The notes under the pieces: generated by a model
The model's database searches: none
What the model was told of the DNA's origin: nothing
The model's input: the letters and a program-made list of their open reading frames with translations, nothing else
Program-made: the position numbers and the translations under genes
In this document: one piece after another, positions 1 through 7,187 of the stretch
Numbering within the stretch: position 1 is the first letter of the stretch
Layout of the letters: every line of letters starts with the position of its first letter
From: Ekhidna sp.
GTDB taxonomy: Bacteria > Bacteroidota > Bacteroidia > Cytophagales > Cyclobacteriaceae
DNA length: 7,643 bases
Reading direction: 5' to 3'
Assembly: GCA_028821635.1 (NCBI GenBank)
Contig: JAPPDO010000093.1
Location: 1-7,643 of the forward strand

Positions 1-713
1 CCTCTTTCGCAAAGAAGCAGTCGCTCATTACCTCCTGAGAAAATGTACTCTGCACTGTGTAGTAGCTCTTCAATAGTCCCGGAGATACCGCGCTTGATCA
101 TCACAGGCTTATCCTGTTTTCCAAGTTCATCCAGCAGATTGAAATTTTGAGTATTTCTTGCTCCTACCTGAAAAAGATCTACATAATCATACATCGCTTC
201 AATCTGAGAAACCTGCATCACCTCTGTGATAATTTTGATTCCGTCCCTCTTCGCCAGCTTGTGCCAAAGCTTTAACCCTTCTATCCCTAATCCCCTGAAC
301 GAGTAAGGCGAACTTCTGGGCTTGTAGACTCCTCCCCTCATGATTTTGATATTGTTTGCTTTCAGGAAGTTGATGGTATCAATGATATTCTCCTCTCCTT
401 CAATACTACATGGTCCGGCCATGAGCGAAAAGTTTCCGGACCCAATTTTTACATCATCTCCAAGTTCAATGGTTGTACCGCTGACTTTCCACTTTGAAGA
501 GACGAGTTGGTAATCATCCGACACAATATGGATGTCTTTGATTCCTTCTAAATGACCAATTTCCCGGACATCAAATTGCTTTTTGCCTGTACCAATGAGG
601 TAGTCTCCAAATTGGGTTTTCACATGAGTAATCTTATATTTAAGCGGAGCGAGTTGTTCTTCCACTTTCCGGATGATTCGTTCACTTGCTCCGTTTTCCA
701 ACTGTATGATCAT
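1..713 (-). CDS. aroF: 3-deoxy-7-phosphoheptulonate (DAHP) synthase, type I, N-terminal part (cut by window edge)
   Basis: This enzyme condenses phosphoenolpyruvate and erythrose 4-phosphate to DAHP, the first step of the cytosolic shikimate pathway. My translation starts at ATG 713-711 (MIIQLENGASERII) and stays open for 237 codons to the left edge. Residues 1 to about 70 resemble the ferredoxin-like/ACT-like regulatory domain of the Thermotoga-type enzyme, and the barrel follows. Visible barrel motifs are MAGPCSIE (98-105, metal-ligand Cys102), RGG.YKPRSSPYSFRGLG (126-143), ITEV (162-165), QVGARNTQN (182-190), KRG (207-209) and LCER at the cut. Family members are about 335-340 residues, so roughly 100 C-terminal residues are missing, and a C-terminal chorismate mutase fusion cannot be excluded. 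The start lies 1 nt after the trpA stop (TAA C ATG), so it is probably co-transcribed with trp and translationally coupled. The family is clear; the symbol is by convention. Confidence 0.93.
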   Translation of the reverse strand, partial: MIIQLENGASERIIRKVEEQLAPLKYKITHVKTQFGDYLIGTGKKQFDVREIGHLEGIKDIHIVSDDYQLVSSKWKVSGTTIELGDDVKIGSGNFSLMAGPCSIEGEENIIDTINFLKANNIKIMRGGVYKPRSSPYSFRGLGIEGLKLWHKLAKRDGIKIITEVMQVSQIEAMYDYVDLFQVGARNTQNFNLLDELGKQDKPVMIKRGISGTIEELLHSAEYIFSGGNERLLLCER

Positions 714-714
714 G

Positions 715-1503
715 TTACTTTTTTATAGACGTTACAAAGTTTTTAATCGCCTTCTCCGAAGCATCATTTTTAAGTTGATTGATGAAGGCACTGCCAATGA
801 TAGCTCCGTGAGCGTACCTACAGGCTTGTGAAAAGGACACATGGTCTGAAATGCCGAAACCGATTAACCGTGCATTTTTCAAATTCATTTGATCAATTCG
901 ATTAAAATAACTCAACTGTTTGCTTTCTAATCCTTTTTTTGCCCCTGTAATGCTGGAAGAGGAGACCATGTAGATAAATCCATCTGACCACTCATCAATC
1001 TGACGAATACGCTCCTCTGATGTGTTTGGGCTGATAAGGAATATATTATGAATCCCGTGTGCTGTGAATATTTCCTTGTAGTTGTCTATATATTCTTCAA
1101 TAGGGAGGTCGGGAATAATTAAACCATCAATCTCCACACATTCACAAGCCTCACAAAACGGATTGACCCCAAACTGAAGGATTGGATTCAAATAGCCCAT
1201 CATTAATACAGGCAGTTCAATATACTTTCTAAGGTCTTTCAGTTCATCGAGCAGTTTATGAATGGTCATGCCATTTGCCAGTGCTTTGGATGAACTTTCC
1301 TGAATCGTGGTGCCGTCGGCCAGAGGGTCAGAAAAGGGTATTCCGATTTCGAGCATGTCAGCACCGGCATTCTGTAGATTTCTGGCTATCCGAATGGTAT
1401 CGTCAAACATGGGATAACCTGCTGTAAAATAGACATTCAGAATATCCTTTTTCTGATCAAAGACATCATTGATTCTATTTATTACTTGTTCCTGAGTGCT
1501 CAT
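715..1503 (-). CDS. trpA: Tryptophan synthase alpha subunit
   Basis: TrpA cleaves indole-3-glycerol phosphate to indole and glyceraldehyde 3-phosphate; the indole passes through a tunnel to TrpB in the alpha2beta2 complex. With the start used here the protein has 262 residues, a normal length. Visible motifs are YFTAGYP (25-31), LEIGIPFSDPLADG (51-64, with the catalytic pair Glu52 and Asp63 spaced as in Salmonella Glu49/Asp60), PDLP (131-134), the mobile-loop TGAKKG (187-192), the phosphate-binding GFGIS (215-219) and GAIIGSAF (233-240). I prefer ATG 1503-1501 over ATG 1521-1519. It lies 2 nt after the trpB stop, has a GGGGGAA sequence 9 nt upstream, and gives an N-terminus closer to the family, while the upstream start would overlap trpB by 16 nt. 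Six extra residues result if the upstream start is used. Confidence 0.95.
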   Translation of the reverse strand: MSTQEQVINRINDVFDQKKDILNVYFTAGYPMFDDTIRIARNLQNAGADMLEIGIPFSDPLADGTTIQESSSKALANGMTIHKLLDELKDLRKYIELPVLMMGYLNPILQFGVNPFCEACECVEIDGLIIPDLPIEEYIDNYKEIFTAHGIHNIFLISPNTSEERIRQIDEWSDGFIYMVSSSSITGAKKGLESKQLSYFNRIDQMNLKNARLIGFGISDHVSFSQACRYAHGAIIGSAFINQLKNDASEKAIKNFVTSIKK

Positions 1504-1505
1504 TT

Positions 1506-2687
1506 TCAATATTTCCCCCATCTAATATACGTCTCTAAATCTTTGTCCCCTCTTCCTGAGAGATTGAGAACCACCACCTCCTCTTTCCCAAATCTTCGTT
1601 TGCCAAAAACTGCCAAAGCATGTGATGTCTCGATGGCCGGTATGATTCCCTCAAGTTTACTCAGTTCAACGCCTGCCTGCATTGCTTCTTCATCGGTAAT
1701 ATCAAAGAACTCGGCCCTCCCTGCATCGAAAAGATGCGCATGCATAGGGCCAATGCCGGGATAATCCAACCCGGCAGAAATACTATATGGTTCGATTATC
1801 TGGCCGTCATCTGTCTGCATCAAGAGAGTTTTACTTCCATGAAGTATCCCCGACTTTCCCAGTTGTGTTGTAGCGGCGGACTTGCCCGATGACACACCCA
1901 GACCGGCAGCCTCAGCCGCAATCAGGTTCACCTCATTGCTATCCAGAAAATGATAGAAGGCACCTGCTGCATTGCTTCCTCCACCGACACATGCAATGAT
2001 ATGATCAGGGGTGTTTTTACCTTCTTGCTCCTGCAATTGCTGCCGGATTTCAGCACTAATCACAGCTTGAAAGCGAGCAACCATGTCGGGGTATGGATGT
2101 GGGCCTACTACTGATCCGATAACGTAATGCGTGTCAAAAGGGTTATTGATCCAGTGACGCATGGCTTCGTTGGTAGCGTCTTTGAGGGTTTTACTGCCGG
2201 ACTTTGCTGCCCTCACTTCCGCTCCCAGTATTTTCATTCGCTCTACATTGGGTTTTTGCCTGTTCATGTCTACTTCTCCCATATACACAACACATTCCAT
2301 CCCTAAAAGTGCACATACGGTTGCAGTGGCTACACCATGCTGGCCGGCCCCTGTCTCGGCAATGACTTTCTCTTTTCCAAGACGCTTAGCCAGTAGGATT
2401 TGGCCGATGGCATTGTTTATCTTATGAGCACCTGTATGACATAGGTCTTCTCGTTTTAAGAGAATTTTGGTTTGATATTTTTCAGAAAGCCGCTGAGCGA
2501 AATAAAGCGGGGTAGGTCGTCCGACGAAGTTTTTTAGAAGGTCTTCAAAGTCATTTTTAAATTCGTCAGAGTCAATTATTAACGAATAATTCATTCTAAG
2601 CTCCTCAATGTTTGGATAGAGCATCTCCGGGATGTATGCCCCTCCAAACTTGCCATAGTAGCCTCTCTCATCCACCTGATATTTCAT
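1506..2687 (-). CDS. trpB: Tryptophan synthase beta subunit (PLP-dependent)
   Basis: TrpB condenses indole with L-serine to tryptophan using pyridoxal phosphate, in complex with TrpA. It has 393 residues, typical of the TrpB1 class that partners with TrpA. Visible features are the N-terminal [11 protein letters not shown] (11-21), HTGAHKINN (84-92) with Schiff-base Lys89, [11 protein letters not shown] (110-120) including the catalytic Glu110, the PLP phosphate-binding GGGSNA (235-240), SAGLDYPG (304-311), KLEGIIPA (344-351) and NLSGRGDKD (375-383), whose Ser377 would face the PLP ring nitrogen. No key residue is missing. The ATG overlaps the trpF stop as ATGA (2684-2687), and the TGA stop sits just before the trpA start, the usual arrangement for equal subunit synthesis. 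Confidence 0.98.
   Translation of the reverse strand: MKYQVDERGYYGKFGGAYIPEMLYPNIEELRMNYSLIIDSDEFKNDFEDLLKNFVGRPTPLYFAQRLSEKYQTKILLKREDLCHTGAHKINNAIGQILLAKRLGKEKVIAETGAGQHGVATATVCALLGMECVVYMGEVDMNRQKPNVERMKILGAEVRAAKSGSKTLKDATNEAMRHWINNPFDTHYVIGSVVGPHPYPDMVARFQAVISAEIRQQLQEQEGKNTPDHIIACVGGGSNAAGAFYHFLDSNEVNLIAAEAAGLGVSSGKSAATTQLGKSGILHGSKTLLMQTDDGQIIEPYSISAGLDYPGIGPMHAHLFDAGRAEFFDITDEEAMQAGVELSKLEGIIPAIETSHALAVFGKRRFGKEEVVVLNLSGRGDKDLETYIRWGKY
1513..1519 (-). promoter_or_regulatory. Shine-Dalgarno-like sequence that decides the trpA start
   Basis: GGGGGAA on the minus strand, within the end of trpB, lies 9 nt before ATG 1503-1501. It favours that ATG as the trpA start over the in-frame ATG at 1521-1519, which overlaps this purine tract itself. 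Bacteroidota rarely depend on Shine-Dalgarno sequences, so this is supporting rather than decisive evidence. Confidence 0.4.
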
Positions 2688-3304
2688 AGTAATGCTTTTA
2701 ATTTTTTTATCAGTTCCAAATCTTTCAATCCCGGATTCATTTCACACTTGCTATTCACATCAACACCAACCAATTGCGGGATTTTCATTGATTTGATTTC
2801 TTCTATGTCTGAATTTTGAATCCCTCCGCTAAGCAGAAAGGGTATGTCAGGCATATATTTTTTAAGAATGCTCCAATCAAAATGCGCTCCCGAACCACCA
2901 AAGTCTGGGGTCAATGTGTCAAATAGTAAATACGAAGCTATGGCTTCATACTCCTTAGCTAATTCTGGGATGGAGTCTTTCAATCTGAAAACCTTAATAA
3001 TATTTATTCCTTTTAATCTCAACTCTTGAGCGCATTGCAGGTCTTCATCACCATGTAATTGAACAAAATCAAGTGCATATTTATTAAAAATTTCCATGAT
3101 TTTCGGAATTGACTCATTTACAAAAACTCCTACTTTTTTGATGCCAGAGGGTATTTGCAATAGCAAATTCTCATTAATGTCATTTACATACCTTGGTGAA
3201 TTGCCGTAAAATATGAAACCAATAAAATCCGGTCGGAGTTTGATAAGCCCCTTCACATTCTCCGAATTTCGCATGCCGCATACTTTAAGTTTCAATCGAC
3301 TCAT
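2684..3304 (-). CDS. trpF: Phosphoribosylanthranilate isomerase
   Basis: TrpF performs the Amadori rearrangement of N-(5'-phosphoribosyl)anthranilate to CdRP, the third step of the Trp branch. It is a single-domain TIM barrel of 206 residues, a normal monofunctional length, so it is not fused to TrpC as in enterobacteria. Visible motifs are KVCGM (7-11, catalytic base Cys9), [12 protein letters not shown] (29-40), VGVFVNE (58-64), VQLHGDE (81-87), the catalytic-acid Asp129 in [12 protein letters not shown] (136-144), LLSGGI (157-162) and [16 protein letters not shown] (180-195). The last motif has Asn where many homologues have Ser (DVSS), at a position that need not impair phosphate binding. 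The start overlaps the trpC stop as ATGA (3301-3304). The gene is visibly AT-rich, with many AAA/ATT codons. Confidence 0.97.
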   Translation of the reverse strand: MSRLKLKVCGMRNSENVKGLIKLRPDFIGFIFYGNSPRYVNDINENLLLQIPSGIKKVGVFVNESIPKIMEIFNKYALDFVQLHGDEDLQCAQELRLKGINIIKVFRLKDSIPELAKEYEAIASYLLFDTLTPDFGGSGAHFDWSILKKYMPDIPFLLSGGIQNSDIEEIKSMKIPQLVGVDVNSKCEMNPGLKDLELIKKLKALL

Positions 3305-4086
3305 TTCAATTTACTGATAAACTCTTTTGCGGCTTTCCCGGGTCTTCCGCTTTTCATGAAAGTCTCACCGATCAGAAAACCTTCAAATCCAAACGTTTTT
3401 AATTCATTGACCATTTCAGGCGAATTCAACCCGCTTTCAGCTACTTTTATAAAATCATCGGGGATTAAAGAAGCTAGTCTCTTAGAAACTTCAATATCGG
3501 TCTCGAATGTTTTCAGGTTTCTGTTATTTACTCCAATGAGGTCTACTTTATCAGTCATTGACGTATTAAGCTCCTCCTCATTATGTACCTCCAAAAGCAC
3601 CTCCATATTGAGACGATGCGCAAAGCTTCCTAATTGCTCAATTTCATCTTTCTCTAGTATTGCAGCGATCAACAGAACTGCATCCGCTCCAATGGATTTT
3701 GCTTCAATCATCTGATACTCGCTTATGATGAAATCCTTCCGAAGTATTGGACAAAAGTTAAAAGATCTTGCGACTTTGAGGTCTTCAATTGACCCGCCAA
3801 AAAACTCTTTGTCTGTCAAGATAGAAAGTCCTGATGCTCCTGCCTGCATATATTCTATGGACGTTTTTTCAACAGAAACATGCTTATTAATATCCCCTCC
3901 GGAAGGAGACTTCCGCTTGATCTCAGCGATCACAGCTGACTTATCCTCTCTTTGTAAGTATGCCTTTAATGAGACCGGCTTACCTTCAAAATAAGTACTT
4001 CTCTCCAGGAGTTTTATCGGGTACAACTCTTTTTGTATAGCGACCTCTTTTCTTTTGTGGGCAACTATTTTAGAAAGTATGTCCAT
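3301..4086 (-). CDS. trpC: Indole-3-glycerol phosphate synthase
   Basis: TrpC closes the indole ring, converting CdRP to indole-3-glycerol phosphate with loss of CO2 and water. It is a 261-residue TIM barrel with the short N-terminal helical extension typical of the family (MDILSKIVAHKRKEV). Catalytic positions can be read by analogy with the Sulfolobus enzyme: Glu55 and Lys57 in EIKRKSPS (55-62), Lys117 in LRKDFI (115-120), Glu166 in LLEVH, Asn187 in GVNNRNL (185-191), and Glu217-Ser218 in AESG (216-219). LTDKEFFGG (90-98) and the C-terminal phosphate-binding FLIGE (237-241) are also present. The ATG shares one base with the trpD stop (TAATG, 4084-4088), and the TGA overlaps the trpF start. 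Confidence 0.98.
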   Translation of the reverse strand: MDILSKIVAHKRKEVAIQKELYPIKLLERSTYFEGKPVSLKAYLQREDKSAVIAEIKRKSPSGGDINKHVSVEKTSIEYMQAGASGLSILTDKEFFGGSIEDLKVARSFNFCPILRKDFIISEYQMIEAKSIGADAVLLIAAILEKDEIEQLGSFAHRLNMEVLLEVHNEEELNTSMTDKVDLIGVNNRNLKTFETDIEVSKRLASLIPDDFIKVAESGLNSPEMVNELKTFGFEGFLIGETFMKSGRPGKAAKEFISKLK

Positions 4087-5078
4087 TAGCTATTTATATT
4101 TAAAAACTTTTTAAACGCTGCAAATGCCTTTCCGCTAATTAATGATTCTTTTGCTAATTCAATTCCCTCTCTAATTGATACCTCTTTTGCGGTTGCTATT
4201 GCAAGACCTGCATTTGCAAAGACGACCTCATTCTGAGCATCATCGCCTTCATTTGACAGGATTTTTTCAAAAATCTTTGCGGCATCTTTTACCGTATCTC
4301 CACCGTGAAGTTTTGCCTGCTTCCACTTTCTCAAACCGATTGATTTAGGGGAAATTAAGGATTCACTTCGGTTGGAAATCAATTTGAAAGAGTTAGTCAG
4401 CGACACCTCGTCATACCCATCTAAGGTATGTACAATGGAGAAGTTTTTGTTTGTATTTTGATAAAGATAGCCATAAAGACGAGCCAATTCCAAGCTAAAA
4501 ACCCCCACCATCTGATTAGGAGGGGAGGCGGGATTGACCATCGGCCCTAACATATTAAAAAAGGTTTTTACCCCTAACTCCCGCCTCACGGGACCCACAT
4601 TTCTCATGGCCGGATGATAGAGTGGAGCGTGCATAAAACAAATACCGGATTCATCAACCGACTTCTTCATGCGCACCGCATCTCCACTGAACTTTACGCC
4701 TAAGTACTCCAGTACGTTTGAAGATCCACTAACGGAAGAAACGCCATAATTGCCATGCTTGGCTACATTGACCCCCGCACCAGCAACGACAAATGAGCAG
4801 GTCGTGGAGATGTTAAAAGTATTGGTGCCGTCTCCTCCGGTACCGCATACATCAATCGCATCATATCCTTCCAAATCCACCGGATTACACAGTGCTAACA
4901 TGGCATCTCTAAAACCTTCCAGTTCCTGAACTGCAATCGCCCTCATAAGGTAAATAGTAAGGAAAGCAGCAACCTGACTGTTATTGTACTCTCCTTTTGC
5001 TAAACCCGTGAGCACCTGTTTGGCCTCCTGTCGGGTGAGTATTTGACTATTGGTCAGTCTGTTTAGTATCTCTTTCAT
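4086..5078 (-). CDS. trpD: Anthranilate phosphoribosyltransferase
   Basis: TrpD transfers the phosphoribosyl group of PRPP to anthranilate. With the start used here it has 330 residues, close to the usual 330-345. An N-terminal helical domain (MKEILNRLTN...) is followed by the PRPP loop GTGGDGTNTFNIST (79-92), KHGNYGVSSVSGS (107-119), FMHAPLYHPAM (148-158) for anthranilate binding, ELGVKTFFNMLGPMVNP (167-183), the metal-binding Asp-Glu in DGYDEVSLT (220-228) and FANAGLAIA (287-295). It is a stand-alone enzyme, not fused to TrpG. I chose ATG 5078-5076, which forms an ATGA overlap with the trpG stop (5075-5078) and matches the family N-terminus. An in-frame TTG at 5090-5088 would add only four residues (reading M-A-F-A) and a longer overlap, so it is less likely. 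Confidence 0.97.
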   Translation of the reverse strand: MKEILNRLTNSQILTRQEAKQVLTGLAKGEYNNSQVAAFLTIYLMRAIAVQELEGFRDAMLALCNPVDLEGYDAIDVCGTGGDGTNTFNISTTCSFVVAGAGVNVAKHGNYGVSSVSGSSNVLEYLGVKFSGDAVRMKKSVDESGICFMHAPLYHPAMRNVGPVRRELGVKTFFNMLGPMVNPASPPNQMVGVFSLELARLYGYLYQNTNKNFSIVHTLDGYDEVSLTNSFKLISNRSESLISPKSIGLRKWKQAKLHGGDTVKDAAKIFEKILSNEGDDAQNEVVFANAGLAIATAKEVSIREGIELAKESLISGKAFAAFKKFLNINS

Positions 5079-5647
5079 AGCGAAAGCCAATTTTTGATTA
5101 AAAGTTCTCCATATTCCGTCATAATGGACTCGGGGTGAAACTGAACTCCTCTAACGTTATATTCTTTGTGTCTCACAGACATGATATTGCCATTTTCTGC
5201 CACACTCGTTATCTCTAAGTCCTTCGAGATCGCTCTTTTATCAATAACCCATGAATGATAACGGCAAGCATAAAAACTTTTTGGGATGTTTTTAAACAGC
5301 AAATCATCTTTAATGATTTTTATTGAGGTGACCATTCCATGATATACCTGAGGTAGATTCAACAGCAAACTCCCAAATGCCTCGCCAATGGCTTGGTGCC
5401 CTAAACAGACCCCAAGAATATTTTTTGTTGATGCAAATCGTTTGATGACTTTAGGCATTAAACCCGCATCTTTTGGAACTCCAGGGCCGGGAGACAACAA
5501 AATATGAGCAAATTCGTCTACCTCATCTACTTCAAAAACGTCATTTCTCACGATCCTGAGATGGTTTTCGGGGATTAATTTTCTGAGAATGTGAACCAGG
5601 TTATAGGTAAATGAATCGTAGTTGTCTATGACTAATACGTTGTTCAT
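5075..5647 (-). CDS. trpG: Anthranilate synthase component II, glutamine amidotransferase
   Basis: TrpG hydrolyses glutamine and channels ammonia to TrpE. It is a class I (triad) glutamine amidotransferase of 190 residues, the normal stand-alone length. Visible motifs are DNYDSFTYN (8-16), SPGPG (52-56, oxyanion region), GVCLGHQ (79-85) with nucleophile Cys81, the HG pair at 103-104, RYHS (129-132) and QFHPES (169-174), which supplies His171 and Glu173 of the triad. The sequence alone cannot exclude that it also serves 4-amino-4-deoxychorismate (folate) synthesis as an amphibolic PabA, as in some bacteria; no pabB lies in the window. It overlaps trpE by ATGA (5644-5647), fitting stoichiometric TrpE:TrpG production. 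Confidence 0.96.
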   Translation of the reverse strand: MNNVLVIDNYDSFTYNLVHILRKLIPENHLRIVRNDVFEVDEVDEFAHILLSPGPGVPKDAGLMPKVIKRFASTKNILGVCLGHQAIGEAFGSLLLNLPQVYHGMVTSIKIIKDDLLFKNIPKSFYACRYHSWVIDKRAISKDLEITSVAENGNIMSVRHKEYNVRGVQFHPESIMTEYGELLIKNWLSL

Positions 5648-7035
5648 AGCTTCTCTGCTTCATTTATTGCGTGCTCAAGTGCACCAACTTTGTTAAAAAC
5701 TTCCTGAAGCTCATTTTCAGGTATGGATTGAGAGACAATGCCGGCACCGGCCTGAAATTTTAATTTATTATGCTGGCTTTTGAAGCTCCTGATCATAATC
5801 GCATGGTTGAAATTTCCCTTAAAATCCATGAAGCCGACGGCACCTCCATAAAAACCTCTCGGTGTCTTCTCATATTCATCAATGATTTGCATAGCTCTGA
5901 TTTTTGGAGCCCCCGAAAGCGTGCCGGCAGGAAACGTTTCGGATATAATATCCATAAATGATGCCCCTGCTTTTATGTTACCTGTAACCTTGGAGACGAG
6001 GTGTATCACGTGTGAGTAATATTGAACTTCTTTATATGTCTCTACTTTCACGTTTTCACAGCTATGACTTAGGTCATTCCTCGCAAGATCCACCAACATC
6101 ACATGCTCGGCATCCTCCTTTGGGTCTTTTAGTAATTTTTCTGCTAACTCAGAATCCGCTCTGTCGTCTCCAGTCCTTCTGAAGGTGCCGGCTATTGGGT
6201 AAATCTCCGCTTTATTATCTTTTAGCACAATTTGTGCTTCCGGAGAGGAGCCAAAAATTTTAAACGCTCCATAATCAAAATAAAAAAGATACGGTGACGG
6301 GTTCACTGAACGCAGCGTTCTGTACACCTGAAATTCATCTCCCTGAAATGGTAGGATGAAGTTCCTAGAGAGCACCACCTGAAAAACATCCCCAATATTG
6401 CAATGGTGAATCCCTTTTCTAACCATTTCTAAATAATCAGTATCTGTCTTGTTAGAGATTTTTTTGCCGGTTATCCTGAATGGGTAAAAGGGGATATCCC
6501 GTCGTTGAATCAGATAGTTCACCTCTTTGAATAACTCCTCATCAGGGGCAGCAGTGTAGGTCTCTGTCAGGTGACACTCATTTTTGAAGTGGTCTAATGC
6601 AATGACGAACCGAAATAAATGATATTGAGCCATAGGTGTAGTGTTGTCCACCTGAGTTAAATCTATATCGTTGTAAGCATCAATAATATCATAATTCATG
6701 TAGCCGAATAAACCTGATTCAATGTAGTCTACACCCGAATCATTGTATTCAAAAGAGGCAGCAAAATCATTAAGCTCTTTTTTAACGTTGTCCCATCCTC
6801 TTTCAACAGGTTCTTCCGAGAGCCGGTGTATGCTGACTTTATCGGCTTCAATTAAGATCGAAGCCATGGGGTCACAACAGATATATGAGAAGCTGTTTTC
6901 GGAACCATGATAGTCAGAACTCTCGAGCAAAAAAGAATTTGCAAAGCGATCCCTCAACTTTAAGTAAATACTTACCGGCGTAATCGTATCGGCAAGGAAG
7001 CTCTTTTTACGGGTTTTAAGTTTTATTTTTTCCAT
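5644..7035 (-). CDS. trpE: Anthranilate synthase component I
   Basis: TrpE converts chorismate and ammonia (from TrpG) to anthranilate and pyruvate. It has 463 residues, within the normal range for non-fused TrpE. The N-terminal regulatory region contains LLES (36-39), the element linked to tryptophan feedback inhibition. The chorismate-binding domain (about 200-460) shows GDVFQVVLSR (215-224), NPSPYLFYFDYG (245-256), GSSPE (262-266), PIAGTFRRT (280-288), EDAEHVMLVDLARNDL (307-322), FPAGTLSGAPK (368-378), GFYGGAVGFMDF (394-405) and QAGAGIV (428-434). The PIAGT loop continues FRRT rather than the common RPRG, probably lineage variation. The LLES element, leader and trpG neighbour favour TrpE over PabB. 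The ATG at 7035-7033 has no Shine-Dalgarno sequence and follows 8 nt after the attenuator U-tract. Confidence 0.97.
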   Translation of the reverse strand: MEKIKLKTRKKSFLADTITPVSIYLKLRDRFANSFLLESSDYHGSENSFSYICCDPMASILIEADKVSIHRLSEEPVERGWDNVKKELNDFAASFEYNDSGVDYIESGLFGYMNYDIIDAYNDIDLTQVDNTTPMAQYHLFRFVIALDHFKNECHLTETYTAAPDEELFKEVNYLIQRRDIPFYPFRITGKKISNKTDTDYLEMVRKGIHHCNIGDVFQVVLSRNFILPFQGDEFQVYRTLRSVNPSPYLFYFDYGAFKIFGSSPEAQIVLKDNKAEIYPIAGTFRRTGDDRADSELAEKLLKDPKEDAEHVMLVDLARNDLSHSCENVKVETYKEVQYYSHVIHLVSKVTGNIKAGASFMDIISETFPAGTLSGAPKIRAMQIIDEYEKTPRGFYGGAVGFMDFKGNFNHAIMIRSFKSQHNKLKFQAGAGIVSQSIPENELQEVFNKVGALEHAINEAEKL

Positions 7036-7043
7036 TTTTAAAC

Positions 7044-7073
7044 AAAAAACCCCAACGAAACTGTCAGGGCCTT
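7044..7073 (-). terminator. Intrinsic terminator (attenuator) in the trp leader
   Basis: On the minus strand CCCUGAC (7063-7069) pairs with GUUGGGG (7050-7056): seven pairs including two G-U wobbles, around a 6-nt loop AGUUUC. Six U residues follow (7044-7049). The stem can be lengthened by pairing AAGG (7070-7073) with the first four U residues. It sits between the leader peptide and trpE, so it must work as a conditional terminator, otherwise the operon would not be expressed. The fold was paired by eye; no energy was computed. Confidence 0.8.
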
Positions 7074-7133
7074 ATAATTTTTCAGTGCAACAGTGAATCG
7101 TCAACAACGCTGATTGTTATCATTCCACCACCA
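7060..7133 (-). promoter_or_regulatory. trp attenuator: competing 1:2 and 2:3 (antiterminator) pairings
   Basis: Segment 1, the Trp-codon region (GUG-G-AAU, 7122-7128), can pair with AUUCAC (7093-7098) with one bulged G, enclosing a second small stem UAACAA/UUGUUG (7114-7119 with 7102-7107). Segment 2, ACUGUUG (7088-7094), can instead pair with UGACAGU (7060-7066), which contains most of the 5' arm of the terminator. The two states are mutually exclusive: a ribosome stalled on the Trp codons blocks 1:2, frees segment 2 and prevents termination, while one that reaches the stop codon masks segment 2 and allows termination. The pairings were found by hand; the 2:3 helix is short (7 pairs, two of them wobbles). 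Confidence 0.65.
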
Positions 7134-7154
7134 ATATATTCTGTTGTTTGCCAT
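7101..7154 (-). CDS. trpL: trp operon leader peptide (17 aa, three consecutive Trp codons)
   Basis: A short ORF read by hand: ATG 7154-7152 to TGA 7103-7101, peptide MANNRIYWWWNDNNQRC. Codons 8-10 are TGG-TGG-TGG (7125-7133). A Trp run of this kind in a tiny ORF between a promoter element and a terminator hairpin, directly upstream of trpE, is the hallmark of a ribosome-stalling attenuator leader. The product itself need have no function; ribosome speed over the Trp codons is the signal. No Shine-Dalgarno sequence precedes it (the bases before ATG are ATTGAA), as is common in Bacteroidota. The stop codon lies 31 nt before the terminator stem core, so a ribosome halted at the stop would cover the segment that otherwise forms an antiterminator. 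The position and Trp run make chance unlikely, but translation is not proven. Confidence 0.88.
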   Translation of the reverse strand: MANNRIYWWWNDNNQRC

Positions 7155-7179
7155 TTCAATATGCGAAGCTAAATTCAAT

Positions 7180-7187
7180 CAAATTTA
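7180..7187 (-). promoter_or_regulatory. Candidate Bacteroidota -7 promoter element of the trp operon
   Basis: TAAATTTG on the minus strand matches the TAnnTTTG consensus of the principal sigma factor of Bacteroidota. Transcription would begin near 7173-7176, giving about 20 nt before trpL and about 140 nt before trpE, a suitable length for an attenuator leader. No clear TTTG/TTG -33 element is seen at the expected spacing; instead a run of nine A residues (minus strand, 7206-7214) lies there. The exact start site is an inference. Confidence 0.6.

Noticed and set aside
3301..5647. Fused trpGD or trpCF genes as in enterobacteria
   Set aside because: Clear stop and start codons separate each pair (ATGA at 5075-5078 and 3301-3304), so all are separate proteins.
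1486..5961. Plus-strand open frames of 61-119 codons inside the trp genes
   Set aside because: Each lies antisense within a clearly conserved enzyme gene, has no recognisable family motif and shows low-complexity Ser/Leu/Pro composition typical of shadow frames.
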